Of a stretch of DNA of 64,000 nt, positions 33,501 to 45,586 are shown piece after piece. A model generated the notes under the pieces. It saw only the letters and a program-made list of their open reading frames with translations, made no database searches and had not been told where the DNA came from. The DNA is from Melampsora larici-populina 98AG31 (taxonomy: Eukaryota > Basidiomycota > Pucciniomycetes > Pucciniales > Melampsoraceae): NCBI RefSeq assembly GCF_000204055.1, contig NW_006768771.1:995766-1059765 (forward strand), given 5' to 3'. The position numbers were made by a program, and so were the translations under genes. Within the stretch, counting starts at the first letter, position 1. Each line of letters starts with the position of its first letter.

Positions 33501-35543
33501 TCTATCCAAGATGTGATGTCAACATTGATGTATACGCAGCGACAAGTGCTCCAAACTTACATTATCCATTGATCCGTATCCATGGTTCAAGCCAAGATCA
33601 TTACCATCACCACTGAGGGAATTCAAAAAGACAGGATGTTTTGATAATCCAGCCATGGTGCCTGCTCGATTACGAGCAACAGAGGCTGAGATGCCATTCA
33701 AGGATCCTAAGCCGACCTGACCGCTTCCGGGAAGACTACCAGCTCCAAGAAGTGAGGCACCAGCAAGAGTGGAAGCTCGAGGTCGATTACTGAGCATTCC
33801 AACTCCTGGAGTACCCGCACTTAACATTGTCGAGTAGACTGGTGAAGGATTAGATGATTCGTGCACTACAAGGAGACAAAGCAAAAGAATGAGTTCAAAA
33901 GTTCTTGAACAGTATCACGTCTGATCAGATGCGGAAACGACACCTACTCTCATGGTGAAGCAATGGATCAGCAGTATGAATCATACGTCCTACTCGGCCG
34001 GTGTTGATGGCATATTGACTGATCATAGAGTTAGCACTACCAAGAGGCACACTGAAATCATCATCTCTCATCCCAGCTGAATCAGCTCCATTGTCATCAT
34101 AACCATCTTCATGAGATTCAAATGGCGATGTTCTGCGAATCGAAGGAGGTGGTCTGATGGCAGATGACATTCCTGAAACGGTTGAGGCTCTCATCCTTCC
34201 TGCCAAACTAGCCAATGTTGAAAGAGAGTGACCATGTTGATTTTGAGTGAAATGAGAAGTAGAAGGAGTTTGATGTGGTACACCATTAACCACTTGATAA
34301 AATGTTGAACCAGCGTAAGCAGATTGTGGTGGGTTAGGTAATTGAGAAGCAAAGCTAGGTGGTGAAATTGGAGAATCGGCATCAAGACCAAGATAATCAA
34401 GAGTTCTAACATGACCAGCTTCAGTTTGCAATTCATTATCTCCAAAGACTGAATCATCCGATTTCATCGACCGAACTTCTTCATTCATTCTTGATGTTCT
34501 AGGTACAAAATTCGCTGAGAAGACACCCCTGCCAAAGTATGAAGATGCAGAGGATGGTGGTAAAGCAACCGTACCAGCTCGAGCCCGAGTTTTATCAAGA
34601 GTTAATCGTAAGTCTTAAGACACAATGAAAAAATAGTAAATCAAGTCAGATGATCAGAATTGAAAGTAGTTTTGGAAACCCCGATGCAAGTTGAACTCAC
34701 TGATATCAGAAGCAGATGAATGCAAATTAGATGATAAAAGAGGTCCTTGTGCGGATGATGGAAATCCATGAGAACCCCCAAGTCCAGGAAGCAATCCAGT
34801 AGCCGCTCCAGACCCGCCACTCAACATATTCAACTGTCTTAAAATTTCAGGTCTTGCACTTGGTGGAGCATTCAACAAGCTGAGAGGAGATTGAGTTGAA
34901 TTATGAAGGGATGATGGCATGGTACCAGCCCTAGGACGACGACGAGTGGTGGAAGAGACAGAACTAGCACGAGATGCATTCGATTGATGATCCCGACTGT
35001 TGGTAGGAGATTGTGGTCTTGTAGGCAAGTTAGATAGATTTCCAGTACGATATAGACCAATTGCTTCTGCTCGAGTCATATCGTTATTTGTACGACTAAA
35101 GGTGAAAAAAATAGATCAAGTTGAGTTAGTGACCATATGAATGAATTTGATGATCAAACTTACTTGATCGAGTTCGCAGTAACAGAGGATGACAATGAGT
35201 TCAGAGCCCCAAGATTGGTAGTTGGTTTTGAAAACAACTGAGCTTCGAGTGAAGGGTAAGTAGTAGAAGTAGAAGCCGATTCGGGTGAAGCCACGTAGTT
35301 CAAGATTGAAGAAGTAGTAGAAGGAGTGATGGAAGAAGTACTTGAGACATCAAGACTTTCAGAAGGTTGGATGGTAGGATGAGGAGTGGATGAGACAGGT
35401 TTAGGTGGTGAATTGGTGAGTAGTGAGGTAAGGTGATGAGGGGAAGAGGTAGCCGGTTGAGTAGAATCGGTGGCAGAGTTGGCGTGGGCGTCAGTAGTAG
35501 TGTTAGTGGGGGTAGTTGGATTCTCGTCGGGAAGGTCAGTCAT
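30527..35543 (-). CDS. JSN1: RRM plus PUF-repeat RNA-binding protein of the JSN1/PUF2 family
   Basis: Predicted cytoplasmic mRNA-binding regulator. The ATG at 35543 opens a long Ser/Thr/Pro/Asn-rich disordered region. Joining exons gives TRARAGT-type motifs. Two RRMs follow: SRSLWIGNLDPTTSAQELMS with YGAIESLRLLPDK, and RALWIGSIPPQTTPNHLMEI with YGAIESARVLTHKNCGF. After a linker with LREIRKRLDN and ELMEEIVYLSSDYIGNTIVQ, the PUF repeats run through LAIIGCHKNGTWAAQKMID, PLLLDNLGNYVMQCCLRFG, FGARSMRTCLES and LDTSNLPGRYRLLAPRLAPH. The C-terminal tail (AYKRLAEELGIPI then Asn/Ser/Gly-rich) ends in TAA at 30527. RRM ahead of PUF is the JSN1/PUF2 arrangement rather than that of PUF3-5. About nine introns with clear borders; total well over 1,200 aa. 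JSN1 is a family-level name. Confidence 0.88.
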
Positions 35544-36380
35544 GATGATGACGAAGGTGAACTTGAGGTGGAAAAAGAATGTATATATATAAAATCAACC
35601 AAAACAAAAAGGAATTGGTCTAGAGAGGTTGTGAATTGATGAAGTTGAAGTTGATGTTTGTATAAAGCTTTCTCTATCTATTCTATCCTGAGTACCAGCT
35701 GGGATTGGATTGGATTTAGTGTTTGATGATTGGATTTTTGATTTCAATTTGATGAAAAGTTGAAGTGGTGCAAAATGTGTAAATCGAAAGTAAATGTAGT
35801 AGTTTAAATGAATAGGGTAAACCTTTTAAGAAATCTAGTCAAACTCGTCTTCTGTCGTTGTCTTCGTTTCCTTCTTGTGGTAGTTTTGGTGTCGATCGAT
35901 TCAGAATTGTTGACTTGACCACCGGTAGCTAGTAAGGTGTAAGTGGTTCGAATTGAAATGATGATGTAATATATTTTGATAAGTTAGTTAGATATCCTTC
36001 CAACCAACCTAGTCCAATACTATTCTAGATTTCTATAGTACTAGTGGTAGTATTGTAGTAGTCAAGTTTAAGATTGTTGAAGTTGAAGAGTTGAAGTTTG
36101 ATTGACAAAGTATTGGTGATGACGATCCAAATGGACTTGAAGTGATGATGGATTTATACACTTAAGCTTAAGTTACTTTTAAATTTTTAAGATTTCTTTA
36201 AATTTCGAATTTCTATGTTAAAAATCAATGGAAATCGTCAAAAGGTCAAGTTAGCACACACAATCTCATTCAACTCTTCATCAAAAATCAAAATATCTTC
36301 TATCATCAGTCACAAAACATATCAAAACACATCAGCAGTAAGTTATAAAACTTGAACCAAAAAAAAATCAATTAGTTAAA
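35544..36380. promoter_or_regulatory. Upstream region of the PUF gene
   Basis: AT-rich 5' flank of the minus-strand PUF gene with a TATATATATAAA stretch at about 35581-35592, just 40-50 bp before the ATG, and pyrimidine-rich tracts on the coding strand. The exact transcription start cannot be read. Nothing coding is seen. Confidence 0.35.
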
Positions 36381-36487
36381 TCAAAGTTTCATTGCACAGG
36401 TTTTTGCACTGCTTCCTTCATTCAAACACTTCAATCAAACAAAAAAAATTGACTAAGAACCCTTTCAAACTACGTAAACCGATTCTC

Positions 36488-36595
36488 ATGATTCGTATCA
36501 TCAAGAAAAAATTAAAATGGTTTACACAGTTTGAAATGATTTATGAAACTATTTTAACCTATTTGTGGGTTTTAGATTTCTTTATCAAAACTTGA
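36488..36595 (+). CDS. Possible 35-aa basic/hydrophobic small protein
   Basis: ATG at 36488 opens a short frame with a basic start (MIRIIKKKLKW) and a hydrophobic, aromatic end (YETILTYLWVLDFFIKT). Upstream a good intron (donor GTAAGT at about 36340, acceptor ACAG at about 36400) suggests a real transcript. It could be a tiny membrane or mitochondrial protein, or simply UTR of an unseen gene. I cannot name it. Confidence 0.22.
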   Translation: MIRIIKKKLKWFTQFEMIYETILTYLWVLDFFIKT

Positions 36596-36599
36596 ATTC

Positions 36600-39148
36600 C
36601 CATTCACCATCATCAGACTTTGTAGTTTTCTCACATTCAAGAAAAGCTTATGTAAGATATCAACTCCGATGGATAAAGCATCTTTCAATACACATCATCA
36701 CGCATATGTGTATATGTACTTTAATCATCAGATAAATGAAAGATATCGAGAAAGAGAAAGAGAAGAGAAAGAGAGTGTGGAGAAAGAATTTATATAAAAA
36801 ATCGATCAAGATTCTGTACTTACGTAAGTTTTTTTTGATGTGATTGGGTTTTCCAAATATTCCTCCTGGTTTGTCCTTCGAGTTGGATTTTGAAACAAGA
36901 CGAGAGATAAAAGCAAAAGTTGAGAAATGAGATCTGATACAAAGAGGAGGTTAAAACTGCTTGAAAGTGAAATACAATCAGGAATAGAAAAAGGTGATTT
37001 GAAGAAAAGACAAGAAGTGGATTTGAAAGGTTTTTGAAATCGGTTCGATTTGATTTGCCCCCAAAAGGTAGAAAAAATTGGATTGGGAGTCGAACGATTT
37101 CAATCAAAACCTTGGCCCTAAGGAACCTCTTTGCAAAAGAAAAAAAAAGTTGTGTCTAGAAAGAAAAAAGAATTGGTTTTGAATGCTTTTTGCTCTACTT
37201 ATCAAATCTAATGAATTATGTCTTCTCAATAAATCTTGGTTTATAAATCTTTTGATGTTTAAAGGTACCAAAAAAACAAATTAGATATCTTCTTCGATCT
37301 TTATAAAGAAACTCAAGCAAAACTTGACGAGTCTCAAGAATTTAAAGCTAATTGAATTGCAAAACAACGAAACGAAGAAAAATGAAATCGATTCGATGAG
37401 AATTGATGACTGTCTCTTTACCTATGCATACATACATCGATCGAAGTTCGTAACCGATAACCACAAAACAAAGTCCAATCCTACATACTCATCAAAGGTC
37501 ACCAAGACTTCAAAACGAGAAACTGACTTCGGAAGTCAAAGAAACCATATCGTTTTATAACATTTCATAAATTAATTTGAAACAGTTTCCAAGGTTTTTC
37601 GTTATAAGTGTGTATGCTTGTGCTTTTTGGATTTTCCTCTTGATCAAACCTTTAAAGGAATTACACAAAGTACATCATCATCTTGAGAAGCTTCATGATA
37701 CGTTATAGTTTGATACTCAGGACGTCAATGAATCATTCAAAGACTTCATTGCTAGTAACATCCCTATACATACATAAAAATTGACGTGTGAGCCAGAAAA
37801 ATGTGGCGGGGACTTTCTCAATGCTCCATACCCACGTACCCTGACAAATATCCCTTAGACCCAAAGAAAAAGTGGTAGGCTTGCTCAAGCTACACACAGT
37901 AGTCAGAGTCTTTTTAAAATCTTCTCTCGGCTAGATTTCTGCCTGCCTGTTGTGTCAGCTTTCTCGCAGAGTTTGGTGTTTTTTTGCAAACTTCACAACC
38001 ACATTGCTCTGCAAACGTTCCGTCAAATTAGAAGTAGGCTAAACACATGTGTGTAGAGTAATCAGGCACATAATTTTTTTCTTTGGTCCCATATTGGTTT
38101 GTAGGATACACAGATATGGAGTGTTGAAAAACTCCAAAAGAAGAGGAAATTGTTAATAGATATTGTATCATACTGAAGCTGAGAAGGATAATATGATGTT
38201 TAGAAACCAATTTCAGTACAATTCTTTTGTGTTATCCAGGCTGAATCAGAAACTTGGAAACCTGAAGCTTTCAAGATAGTCCTGATACAAAGGGGCATTC
38301 ACATGGAGCCAAAGAGTAGCTTCAAAAACCAAACCCCACGGTTTCCTACTTCTCTATATTGAGGTGAGAAGAAAGAAACATATTGAAATTGACAATATGG
38401 TTTTCTGTCAACAAGTCTTGAGTTCTTCAATTATCCAGGTCAATTGAAGCAAATATGAGGAGCTCTTCAAATGATGGAACAGGCCTAGGTGCCAACAAAT
38501 TGGTTTGATGATTGACTTTGGGTATTGTTATTAGAGGGAGGCATAATAATGTTCCTAAAAGTTCAAAGGTGAGGCCCGTATGGGGGCCATTCTACAGGCC
38601 AGAAGTTAACTGATTTAAATTTCCTTGTGAACACTTGACTGGCAACCACATAAGTTTGGGTCCAGAAGTTCAAACTTAACCCGTCCTTTTTCCATGGCTG
38701 AAAAACCCAATAACTCCTTGGGTTTTGACAGCTCCTGGCACCTCTGATACCAGACATAATGGAATTTATAGTACTAATGCGAGCTTGGTGGTAATCTACC
38801 ATTCTATTATTTTCTATCTTGGCTCACTCCCTAAATTCATCTTGGCTCACTTCCCCCATAATATCAATTGATACAATCAAACCTGGCACCAAACCAACAC
38901 TCTTATAATCAACAAAGCCATGAAATTGATGTCAGAATGTGCTTACAAGCTGTACTGTGGGGAAGTACAGTTGTGAGTTGCTCAAATTTTATACTCCAAG
39001 CACTTCCCTAACTCTCTATGCAAGCAACCCTATGGCACAAATTCTTATAAAACTCCATAGGGTATCATCCTTCAGGAAAAGCTAAGGAATTCAAATCAAT
39101 TCTCAATTTTCCTAGATCTAGCTAACCATCTTTGAAGCATGAAACTGA
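36600..39148. other. Non-coding or unrecognised stretch
   Basis: I find no conserved gene. A stretch on the minus strand at about 38563-38802 reads protein-like (KNPRSYWVFQPWKKDG-like) but with no supporting context; it may be a remnant of the same family as the next feature. Confidence 0.35.
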
Positions 39149-39640
39149 TCAAACTCCTGAGCGCTTGGTAGCCTTCAAATAACCAGGTGTGTCATTGGAT
39201 TTAAACTTCTTCTCTTCCTCCCACTCATTGTTGATTCTCTGGATAGATTTTCCATTCCAGTGAAGTAAAAGTAAATCAGATTGTTAGTCTACCACATTGA
39301 TTGAGAAAAAGGAAATAGAGATATCTGAAAATTAGACATAAGAGAAGTGTTGTAATATCAATTGAAGGAAGTGATACATGATCCACTATTGATGAAGCGT
39401 CCGTACAGATAGAAATCATCTGCTGAAGTTCAACATCAGGATATCCTTGCCACTTCATTTTTTTGCGTTCCAACTTGCCAAGGTTGTTTATTGCATAGAA
39501 GAAACCTGAAATGAGACTCAATTCAGATATTTTCATCAAAAGACTTTACAACATATGAACATTACCCATTTGATCAAGTATGCTTCTGGGTTCTACAATA
39601 TCCTCTTTATTTTTTATCTTTTGGAGTTGGATGAAACTTT
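39149..39640 (-). pseudogene. Three-exon coding remnant, unknown family
   Basis: On the minus strand a frame ending DIVEPRSILDQM (donor GTAATG, exon end 39566) joins in phase through a 60-nt intron to GFFYAINNLGKLERKKMKW and DVELQQMISICTDASSIVDH (39505-39378). A further stretch, about 39270-39149, reads HWNGKSIQRINNEWEEEKKF and SNDTPGYLKATKRSGV before TGA. The exon 2 to 3 border is not secure. No start codon is found, so the 5' part is missing. I do not recognise the family; it is likely a fragment of a multigene family or transposon. Confidence 0.4.
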
Positions 39641-40009
39641 TTTTCCTGATGCACCAAGTTTTTTGTAAGTTGATGTGATGTTGTATGAAAGTGATGTATT
39701 TTGCAATGTAGTTTTTCTCTTAAACCTGTATTGTTTGAATGTATTTTTTAAACTTAATTGTAAGTTGTTCTCCAAATTTCAATGTCACTCAATCTCAACT
39801 TGTTGTCAACTCCAAATCCTCCTCAGCTGAAATCTTTCTATTCCAACATTCATATCAAACTTGACAAAAAACTGAAGTACACCTCTCAAATTGTTCTTTT
39901 GGTTGATAGTTGATCCATTGGCAACCTTTTGCACTCACTCATCCAGGCCTGAAACACTTGGGCTTGGTCGGACCCTTGCAATCACGCCCAAGTTTCTTCA
40001 AACTTAACC

Positions 40010-40330
40010 CGTCTCTCTCTGTCGTGCAAAACACTTGCCCAAGAGAGGGACTTGCGGCTAATCACAAATTCCAAGTGTGAGATCTGTCGGGGCATTTGGC
40101 CAAAAACAGTCTCTCCTTATTAAATTATTTTTCCTCTTTATCAATCTGCCTAGCCCAAAAATGAAAAAGAAGCGCATCTTCACTGCCGAAAACCTCCAAC
40201 TCTCCATTCCTCCAAAAGGGAACTGGCTGAGGAAACATGCAGAGAAAACCAGCGGCTCTGAAAGCTGAGGCTAACAAGGGTTACAGCAATCTGATTTGCT
40301 GCGCGTCAGAAACTTTGGGTTTCAGACATG
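40010..40330 (+). repeat. Dispersed repeat, copy A (plus orientation)
   Basis: This stretch matches, in opposite orientation, the copy at 48.87-49.15 kb. Shared words include gagagagggactt, cggctaatcacaaatt, caagtgtgaga and ccaaaaacagtctct. One frame of both copies reads QKQSLL, FFLFINLPSPK and LQLSIPPK(G/R)NWLR. Whether this is a short coding module or just conserved repeat DNA is open. Confidence 0.65.
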
Positions 40331-41495
40331 CAGCCCAAACAACACTTGGGCAAAGCATTATCTTAGGGGTGTTGTATTTAACTAGAGGGTCTAATGAATT
40401 TTCTACATAGTAATTTTGTTTGAAGTCATGAAGATGGCACAGTGCTTGGCCTGTATAAAGATTCAGAATACTTCAGTGGGTTTGTGATTGAATTAGATCA
40501 ATGTTCTTACCACATTATAGAAATTGGGTTTATCTTCTTAGATCTTTCTTTCTTGGCTGACTCTTGGCTTTGTGTGGCAGTAAGTGAAGACGGATGTTTC
40601 AGGATCATTGATGTACATAAATGGCAATTGTGGTGGTCAGTAATTGTGATGGCCCAAGGTCTGCCCAGATGTATGTACATGACTGCAGCACAGTAGACAT
40701 AAGGGGTTGGGCGAAAAACTGACCAACAGGTTTCCAAACCCTGTTCAATCGCCGTTCAAATTTTTGGGAACGTTTGCGAGATGGCTCAAAATTGATATCA
40801 AAGCCACACAAAAGCAACAACAATTTTTATCCAACTTTTTGCTTTGCAAAATTGTTGACTGGTATGCTTGGTTGCGTGATCACGCCCATGCTTTAACCGT
40901 TCAAAAGCTCTTACAGGTAAAGTAATTCTTGTGGTATTCAACATACCCGTTTTGTGTGTGTGTGTGTGTCGTGGTATTCATCTTACCCGTTTTGTGTGTG
41001 TGCGTGTAATCGTCAAGGACTTCCGGAAATCTTCACCAAATCATGGTTTTCCGAGATCAACAAATTCCTTACAAGTTTTTCTTATGTTCTAGAATTCGTA
41101 CTTTGGGCTATGTAGGCTGTGTTTTAATTAATTACGTGTGTTCATTGGTGCTCTATTGGGAATAGGTCTCTTGTGACCTGCGCTGTCTGTTTGTTAGTTT
41201 TTAATTGTTTTCATCTATATAAAGAGCTTCTGTGTTTCCACTCAGATTCTTTTCCTTATCGAAAAGAATCTGTAAGTGTTTTATATCTTACTATCATCTA
41301 TTACAACATTCAACTCACCTTTATGCTTTTCAACTTTTAGTTTACTTTAGTTTTTGAACTCACCTTACTTTCTTCACTTTTACGTGACTTTCCCCTGTTG
41401 CTCTGTGCACAGGTTTGTTACATATGTTCTCTTTAGTTTCTCCTCTCTTTCTACTTACTGATCTTGTTGTTGTTACTGTCGCGTATGTGCACAGG

Positions 41496-41829
41496 TTAGT
41501 TGATCTGTCTAGCTCGTTGAAGCTCTTAGGCGCTGTTGCCCTTTTGCTCACTTTTTACCTGATTACCCCAGGTATGAACTACTCTATGATCAAAAAGAAT
41601 CTTTTACTTTAGTTTTTGAACTCACCTTACTTTCTTCACTTTTACGTGACTTTCCCCTGTTGCTCTGTGCACAGGTTAGTTGATCTGTCTAGCTCGTTGA
41701 AGCTCTTAGGCGCTGTTGCCCGTTTGCTCACTTTTTACCTGATTACCCCAGGTTAGTTGATCTGTCTAGCTCGTTGAAGCTCTTAGGCGCTGTTGCCCGT
41801 TTGCTCACTTTTTACCTGATTACCCCAGG
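41496..41829. repeat. 77-bp repeat, three copies, plus a 68-bp duplicated block
   Basis: ttagttgatctgtctagctc starts at 41496, 41676 and 41753. The last two are in tandem with a 77-bp period. A second block beginning tttagtttttgaactcacct occurs near 41345 and 41607. Together they look like a duplicated piece of an LTR-like sequence; a TATATAAAGAG box lies at about 41217. Confidence 0.8.
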
Positions 41830-41878
41830 TCCTTTATTTACAACCGGCACAGTCATTGAGCTCACAGAGCTATTCATT

Positions 41879-42376
41879 TCAAAACTTTACAGTAATTTGC
41901 GGTGCCTCAAGCCTTGCAAACGCCCTTTTTGCACCTTTTACAGAGCTGTGGAAGGTGCAAAAGGGCACGGCTAGGCGCGCCAACAGCATAGCCAGTGCAG
42001 TCAAGCCAGACTCAACACATCTGTTATCTAAAGTGATGGTTTCTGGGAGTTGAAAGAGCTGCTGCAACTGGGTAATCTTGGTTGGCCAGAAACGAGTCGT
42101 CAAATAACACACGCCCGGCGCCCAAAGCTGCACGTCGATTTTTTCATGACCAACATATGATATTCGACGCCGCAATGCTTCGTCTTCTTCCTGACGCCTG
42201 AGCCAAAACTGAGTCACCACACATGTTGTGAGCCAGTACGAAGTCACTGGTAGCCAAATCAGGCGGGAGTTTGATGAGTGCTTGTCAGGAGCTGGACGAG
42301 AAGGATCGGACCCACCCAAGAGCTCAATTCGGGGATGCAGGTTCTGTGAAACCTGCGTCCAGTGGTTTTCAGCCAT
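41879..42376 (-). pseudogene. N-terminal fragment of a Harbinger (HARBI1-like) transposase
   Basis: ATG at 42376 (MAENHWTQVSQNLHPRIELL) leads to RFWPTKITQLQQLFQLPETI and ALAMLLARLAVPF, the segment before the nuclease core in fungal Harbinger transposases (leucine-rich, followed by Leu-Ala-Arg-Leu-Ala-x-Pro). Sequence then runs into a hairpin-bearing stretch and ends; the DDE catalytic core is absent. It lies inside the 40.7-42.4 kb element, reading inward from its right end. Dead copy. Confidence 0.6.
41922..41966. repeat. Hairpin, 15-bp stem
   Basis: GCCCTTTTTGCACCTT (41922-41937) pairs with AAGGTGCAAAAGGGC (41952-41966) with one unpaired T and a 14-nt loop. It lies where the Harbinger fragment loses its similarity, so it may mark the deletion junction. 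Confidence 0.7.
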
Positions 42377-42449
42377 CTTCAACTCTTTTCGCGTAACTTC
42401 TCAATGGCACAAAACCTGTTGGTCGGTTTTTTGCCCAACCCCTATAGTA

Positions 42450-43056
42450 CACTCTTGTATATAACCTTTTGAGCTGCAGCTCCCGGCTCCTTCCACATCC
42501 TTCTTTGTGGTTGGATCACCGATGCTGAGGTATTGCTCTAACAGGTTATGAGTCCCAGTTGGTGATACCAGCTCATGTGGATGTGGAAGATTTTGGTTAA
42601 TTTTTTTTCAGCAATCGATACAAACCAGGCGCTCTGAGCTACAGAGATAACAATTCCGACAAAACATCAGTCCAGTTTCAAAGCAAGCGGAGATTCACCA
42701 ATCTTAAAAGATTCAGAGATTCAGTTGCTCTAAGTAGGAGTTTTGCCTTTACAAAATAAAACAAAGTTATAGTGTTTTTAAGGGTTTTACGTTGATCTAA
42801 AATACAAGACAATGTATAAGGGAACTTAGTGACTATCACTAAGTATGATCACCTTGCCCAAACAACAGCTTGAGCACCTAGGCTTGAGGGTTTTGTCCCA
42901 GAAAGTGTATTTTTGGTTGCCGCAGTCTTGTATGGCCCTTAGTGTAGATCACATTTCAGCTCTGCTGCTTTTGTCAGCCATGAGGAGTATTCTGTGATAC
43001 TCCCATGTGTCAGCCATCATTTATGTACACATTGGTTCAGAGTTGTTAACACAAGC
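42450..43056. other. Spacer between two Harbinger elements
   Basis: No gene found between the 3-bp duplications of the two elements. Only short AT-rich and repeat-like sequence is seen. Confidence 0.4.
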
Positions 43057-43218
43057 AATAGCCGCTCTCAAAGTAAACCCGGTGGCCAAAAAACCCGGTA
43101 CACCCAGTTATTTTGGAACTGGGTGACCTGGGTGGGTGAAAATCCACCGACCGGAGAAAAAGATTCACAGACTTTGCATCAACTTACAAAGTTCATACAA
43201 GCCACTAAAGCCACCACA

Positions 43219-45002
43219 ATGCCACGCAAAAATTCAACAAAGCAGCCAAACCCCACATCTGCCCTTCCAGAACCAATTAATACAACTCCAATCACCTCAA
43301 ACCCAGCAAACATCGGAACGGCATCTGTTATATCCCCGCTCTCGGGAATTCCAGTGATTTCACAAAGTCAACCTTCCCCCTCAGCTCATATCTCTCAAGC
43401 GGACTTGATATGTTTGCAGCTTTTGGCAACCAGTGGATCACCAGCAATTCAGCCTCAAGGTTTCATCACCTTCCCAACACAAACCCCATCTCTGAATTCC
43501 AGTCTTCTCTTAACTCCGGGATCTCAGCCTCACCAAGCAACCCTTTCTGCTATGAACCCAACAACCACGGCCGCCACAGAATCAGTCCCTGCCAAAAGAG
43601 GACGAGGTAGACCAAAGAAATCAGATATTGAGGTGGTCGAAGACTCGAAAAGCAGTCAAGTCTCTTGGTTTGTGAAGCAACAGGATGGCTTGTCTGACTT
43701 GGACAAGGTTGCCTTGTGGTGTGCCGAGGACGACAATTTTCAACGTTGGAAATCTCAAAATCCAAGCAAGATCGCACTAGCTGCAATCTGTGCTACTCAT
43801 TTGAAAAATCAATATCAAATCGAGCGTTCACCAAGAGAGGTGGACAAGAAGGTTGAGTTTCCTTATACTAATGCCCTCTTCGTGTTCTCCTATTGATGTT
43901 TGGGTGGTTTGCTAGATAAAGTACCTCGAGGATCAGTTCAAAGAAGGCTTTAAACAACTGAACTCGACCGCCCAGGGCGTTCTTGATAATGATGATTTCA
44001 AGGAAGAGCTGGAAAAGTTGGGTTTGATATCGCACACTGTCGATAGTGACGGTGAAGACGTAGTGGTAGGAAAGTTAGCGAAGTCTAAGAAGTGCAAAGT
44101 ACCTCAAAATGGTACTGCACTTGGTAAGTTTTTTGGTTCGGTTCCATTGAGCAAAACACTGATACTCTTGTTTATTTATCTTTACAGAAAGCAATTGCGG
44201 TCTGCCCTTGGTATTGTCTCTTGGAGACTGTGATGCTTGAAAGATCCAACATCATCCCGGAGGCAACTTGTGATACTTTAGGAAACATTTCCTTTGATTC
44301 TAATCAATCCTACTTAAACTCCAACTTGAAACGCACCGTTGTGGATTTGGATATCAAAGAGGAACAGGATGATGATGATGGTTTCCCCAGAGATCCATTA
44401 TTTGGTTCAGATGTGGAAGAGAAGCCAATTAAAAAGGAAGAAGGCATGAAAAATCGTGAGGGGTCACAAATAAAAACCAAACGTAAGTGTACTTTTGTGT
44501 ATGATGTTCTAGGACCTGATATTGACCCACCGGGTATCCAGGGGAAAGACACGATTCAAGGAACGGCAGTGCTTCACGTGACTCCTTGGGTCTACAAATG
44601 CTCATGTCCGATTTTCTACCTTCAAAATCCAAACACCAAGTTTCCGCGCAAGAAGAACAAAAGAAAGAAAAGGAACAAATGAAACTGAATTCAAAGATTG
44701 CCTCAGCTATCACCACCATGTCGACGAATCAAAAAGAAGACGTTCAGCTCAAACGTGAGCAACTCCGTGGCGAAGCAGTCACCCGGTTCATGGGTATGGG
44801 CGATGCCTTTGAAGAAGCGTTCAGAAAGGCTTCAATCATGTACCCTGGCCCTCAAGAACCTCCCAAGCCTCACGCCAGCACTAGTAAACATCGTTTGGAA
44901 GATTCAGATGTTGTTGGTGGCTCGAAGTATTCCGAGGATTCCGATAGCTCAATCAGTCCCAATCCCTCCGATGATTTGGATATGTACATCGGGTCCCCTT
45001 GA
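43219..45002 (+). pseudogene. Harbinger accessory DNA-binding protein gene, frameshifted
   Basis: ATG at 43219 (MPRKNSTKQP) begins a Pro/Ser/Thr/Gln-rich region, then an AT-hook-like KRGRGRPKKS and a Myb/SANT-like helical block (DNFQRWKSQNPSKIALAA). Exon 1 runs to about 43843 and exon 2 from 43916 (IKYLEDQFKEGFKQLNS) to about 44121. In exon 3 the frame (GLPLVLSLGDCDA) stops at TGA, while the next frame continues ERSNIIPEATCD; one extra base at about 44237 explains both. The last exon (SDFLPSKSKHQVSAQEEQKK to DDLDMYIGSP, stop at 45002) is helical and acidic. In Harbinger elements this partner carries the nuclease to the TIRs. The shift makes this copy non-functional unless it is an assembly error. 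Confidence 0.68.
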
Positions 45003-45150
45003 ATTTGATTGAATTTTTGCATTTCTTTCATCTCACGTAAGCAATTCAATCATATTGTAACACTACTAACATATAAACCACTTACTTATTTCTTTTCCAT
45101 GTCAAAGCCTTTTATACCGAGTCGAAAAAGAATCTTGAAGCGCTTCACAC

Positions 45151-45586
45151 TCAGGATGAGCCCCGACCCCCGAATGCCGGGGACTGGGCTGCCCGGCCCA
45201 CCGACTTTTTTTCAAAAGTCAGAACGAGGACCGACCCCGGTATTCCCCGAGCTTTTTCTGGCTCATAGGTCAAGCCCGGCTCCCGTACCCTGACCCCCGA
45301 CAAACTACCAAATCCCCGGGAAATTACGGGGATCCCCGAGTCCCCGGCTATTTCCGGCAGAAACCGCTGAGCACAACCTCTCCCAAGCGTGTATTTATCC
45401 GCTTTTTACAGCTTGATTTTTCCTCGGGTTCCCCGAGGAGAGTCACTTTCTTTTGACTCTCAGAACGACTCCCGGGCCCGATAATCCCCGCGGTTCTGCG
45501 ACCCTTCGAAGGCCAGAACGACCCCCCGACCCGACGGGCTGTCCCGCGGGTATCCCCGATTTGGCGGGTCTCGGGGCTCATCCTGA
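45151..45586. mobile_element. hAT-type MITE nested in the Harbinger element
   Basis: TCAGGATGAGCCCCGA at 45151 faces TCGGGGCTCATCCTGA ending at 45586. The flanks carry an exact 8-bp duplication, CTTCACAC, at 45143-45150 and 45587-45594, the hAT hallmark. The 436-bp interior is GC-rich, full of CCCCG/CGGGG words, and non-coding. The TIR ends in GCGAGCCCCG-like sequence similar to the full-length hAT at 52475-55555 (GAGCCCCG shared), so a hAT of that family probably moved it. Confidence 0.92.

Larger units (their letters stand above)
40702..42443. mobile_element. Internally deleted Harbinger-like element with 32-bp TIRs
   Basis: The left end AGGGGTTGGGCGAAAAACTG at 40702 and the right end (reverse complement AGGGGTTGGGCAAAAAACCG) ending at 42443 agree at 30 of 32 bases. 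The flanks carry ATA on both sides (40699-40701 and 42444-42446), a 3-bp target duplication as expected for PIF/Harbinger. The only transposase sequence left is an N-terminal part on the minus strand. The middle is filled by foreign repeats. Confidence 0.72.
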
